The translations under genes and the position numbers were made by a program. From Actinomycetota bacterium (GTDB taxonomy: Bacteria; Actinomycetota; Actinomycetes; Actinomycetales; Cellulomonadaceae): a stretch of 15,130 bases of DNA. The stretch is from the NCBI GenBank assembly GCA_018898235.1, contig JAHIJU010000358.1, positions 1 through 15,130 of the forward strand. Reading direction: 5' to 3'. The notes under the pieces were generated by a model that saw only the letters and a program-made list of their open reading frames with translations, was not told where the DNA came from and did not search any database. How positions within the stretch are numbered: the stretch's first letter is position 1; each line of letters begins with the position of its first letter. Shown one piece after another: positions 13,841-15,130 of the stretch.

Positions 13841-13851
13841 GGAGCGCCTCA

Positions 13852-15130
13852 GTGCCCAAGTCCGTCACCGTTGACGTCGCATCGTCCATCGACGAGTACC
13901 TGGACCGCAGCGACTGGCGGGTCAACGCCAACGCGAACCAGGGCTACTCGCTCGGCGGGCTGATCCTCAACACCGCGGGCAAGGTGATCGCCAACTACTG
14001 GTTGTCCCAGGTCTACCCGGAGGCCGTGGGCACCGCGCACCGCGAGGGCGATCTGCACATCCACGACCTGGACATGCTGTCCGGCTACTGCGCCGGCTGG
14101 TCGCTCAAGCGGCTGCTGGCCGAGGGGCTCAACGGCGTGCCGGGCAAGGTCGAGGCGACCGCCCCCAAGCACTTCAGCTCGGCCATCGGCCAGATCGTCA
14201 ACTTCCTGGGCACCATGCAGAACGAGTGGGCCGGCGCCCAGGCGTTCAGCTCCTTCGACACCTACATGGCGCCGTACGTGCGCCTGGACGGTCTCACCTA
14301 CGAGCAGGTGCGCCAGGGCATCCAGGAGCTGGTCTACAACCTCAACGTGCCCAGCCGCTGGGGCACCCAGACGCCCTTCACCAACCTGACCTTCGACTGG
14401 GTCTGCCCCGAGGACCTGCGCGAGGAGGTCGTGTTCGTCGCCGATGAGCCGTGCGACTTCGCCTACGGCGACCTGCAGGTCGAGATGGACGTCATCAACC
14501 GCGCCTACATGGAGGTGATGACAGCGGGCGACGCGTCGGGCCGGGTGTTCACCTTCCCGATCCCGACGTACAACATCACGAAGGACTTCGACTGGGACTC
14601 GGAGAACGCCGACCTGCTGTTCGCGATGACCGCCAAGTACGGGCTGCCGTACTTCCAGAACTTCATCAACTCCGAGATGAAGCCCGGTGACGTGCGTTCG
14701 ATGTGCTGCCGGCTGCAGCTGGACCTGCGCGAGCTGCTCAAGCGCGGGAACGGGCTGTTCGGCTCGGGTGAGCAGACCGGGTCGGTCGGTGTGGTGACGA
14801 TCAACTGCGCCCGCCTGGGCTACCTGCACGCGGGCGACGAGCCGGCGCTCCTGGCTGCCCTGGACCGGCTGCTGGAGCTGTCCCGCGACTCCCTGGAGCT
14901 CAAGCGCGAGACCATCCAGCGGCTCATGGACGACGGCCTGTTCCCCTACACCCGTCGCTACCTGGGCAGCCTGGACAGCCACTTCTCGACCATCGGCGTC
15001 AACGGGATCAACGAGATGATCCGCAACTTCTCCCTCGACGCGCTCGACAGCTCCGATCACGACGGGCACCAGATGGCCGTCCGGCTGCTCGACCACGTCC
15101 GCGCCCGCATGGTCGAGTTCCAGGAGGGGA
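13852..15130 (+). CDS. nrdD: Anaerobic ribonucleoside-triphosphate reductase, 5' part
   Basis: The first 426 codons of a class III ribonucleotide reductase, which makes deoxynucleoside triphosphates without oxygen using a glycyl radical; the gene runs off the window. The catalytic barrel begins at once (NQGYSLGGLILNTAGKVI, then DLHIHDLD at 67-74). The thiyl-radical cysteine is C80 (T4 NrdD Cys79), and the second site is MCCR with C285/C286 (T4 Cys290 region). The finger-loop stretch GSVGVVTIN is at 310-318. No N-terminal ATP-cone is encoded and an in-frame stop upstream rules one out, so dATP activity control through a cone is absent, as in phage T4 NrdD. The start is GTG 13852 with GGGAG 7 bases upstream. 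The zinc cysteines, glycyl-radical loop and probably the activase gene nrdG lie beyond the edge. Tandem NrdR boxes precede it. Confidence 0.93.
   Translation, partial: MPKSVTVDVASSIDEYLDRSDWRVNANANQGYSLGGLILNTAGKVIANYWLSQVYPEAVGTAHREGDLHIHDLDMLSGYCAGWSLKRLLAEGLNGVPGKVEATAPKHFSSAIGQIVNFLGTMQNEWAGAQAFSSFDTYMAPYVRLDGLTYEQVRQGIQELVYNLNVPSRWGTQTPFTNLTFDWVCPEDLREEVVFVADEPCDFAYGDLQVEMDVINRAYMEVMTAGDASGRVFTFPIPTYNITKDFDWDSENADLLFAMTAKYGLPYFQNFINSEMKPGDVRSMCCRLQLDLRELLKRGNGLFGSGEQTGSVGVVTINCARLGYLHAGDEPALLAALDRLLELSRDSLELKRETIQRLMDDGLFPYTRRYLGSLDSHFSTIGVNGINEMIRNFSLDALDSSDHDGHQMAVRLLDHVRARMVEFQEG

Larger units (their letters stand above)
13559..13851. promoter_or_regulatory. Divergent DUF2867/nrdD control region
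   Basis: The 293-base region has a sharply AT-richer segment at 13781-13806, unlike its surroundings and probably the nrdD promoter core. It holds one DosR-like palindrome and two NrdR-like boxes (listed separately). The ribosome site GGGAG (13840-13844) lies 7 bases before the GTG of nrdD. An in-frame TAG at 13786 excludes a longer nrdD. Confidence 0.65.

Noticed and set aside
13849..15096. 415-codon reverse frame opposite nrdD
   Set aside because: The forward frame carries all NrdD motifs; the reverse frame is the usual mirror of high-GC coding DNA.
1..15130. CRISPR arrays, tRNA/rRNA genes, insertion sequences, attachment sites
   Set aside because: No regularly spaced repeats, no tRNA-like cloverleaf sequence, no transposase frame and no terminal repeats were seen.

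Overview
The window looks like chromosomal DNA of a high-GC actinobacterium, most likely Micrococcales and Cellulomonas-like. The support is very GC-rich codon use, many GTG starts, the actinobacterial-type tad locus with a DEAH-box helicase beside it, and fermentative/anaerobic genes (adhP-type alcohol dehydrogenase, nrdD). The genus is an inference.

Region 1 (about 200-3060) is a resistance or efflux style cassette. A TetR/AcrR repressor faces a leftward gene set made of a broken NAD(P)-binding epimerase-like gene, an N-terminal scrap of a siderophore-interacting (SIP/FAD-binding) protein, and an intact DHA2-type MFS transporter that is translationally coupled to the scrap. Several short perfect inverted repeats lie between the divergent starts. 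The base composition of the sample checked is lower than in the tad genes, which suggests different ancestry.

Region 2 (3433-10417) is the actinobacterial 'helicase/secretion neighborhood': a CpaE/TadZ-like protein with a degenerate P-loop, TadA ATPase, short TadB and TadC membrane proteins, a DUF4244 Flp-type pilin, a TadE-like pseudopilin and a second TadE/TadG-like protein, then a convergent DEAH-box helicase with DUF1998 and a cysteine cluster. It corresponds to M. tuberculosis Rv3654c-Rv3660c plus Rv3649. Nearly every junction is a 4-base stop/start overlap. The exception is a 169-base gap before the pilin gene.

Region 3 (10418-15130) holds an NAD-dependent zinc alcohol dehydrogenase, a strong shared terminator, a convergent NAD(P)-binding/DUF2867 protein, and the 5' 426 codons of an anaerobic ribonucleotide reductase (nrdD) cut by the window end. 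The most informative non-coding signals are here. Two NrdR-box-like sites lie exactly 32 bp apart just before nrdD. GGAC-N4-GTCC type palindromes resembling DosR/DevR (hypoxia) boxes lie upstream of both adh (two) and nrdD (one). Together they suggest that fermentation and anaerobic DNA precursor synthesis share an oxygen-limitation control.

I did not find a clearly new defence or mobile system. The best leads are the regulatory sites, the ATP-cone-less NrdD, the decayed SDR-SIP-MFS unit, and the unexplained coupling of a MrfA/Hrq1-like helicase to a pilus locus.
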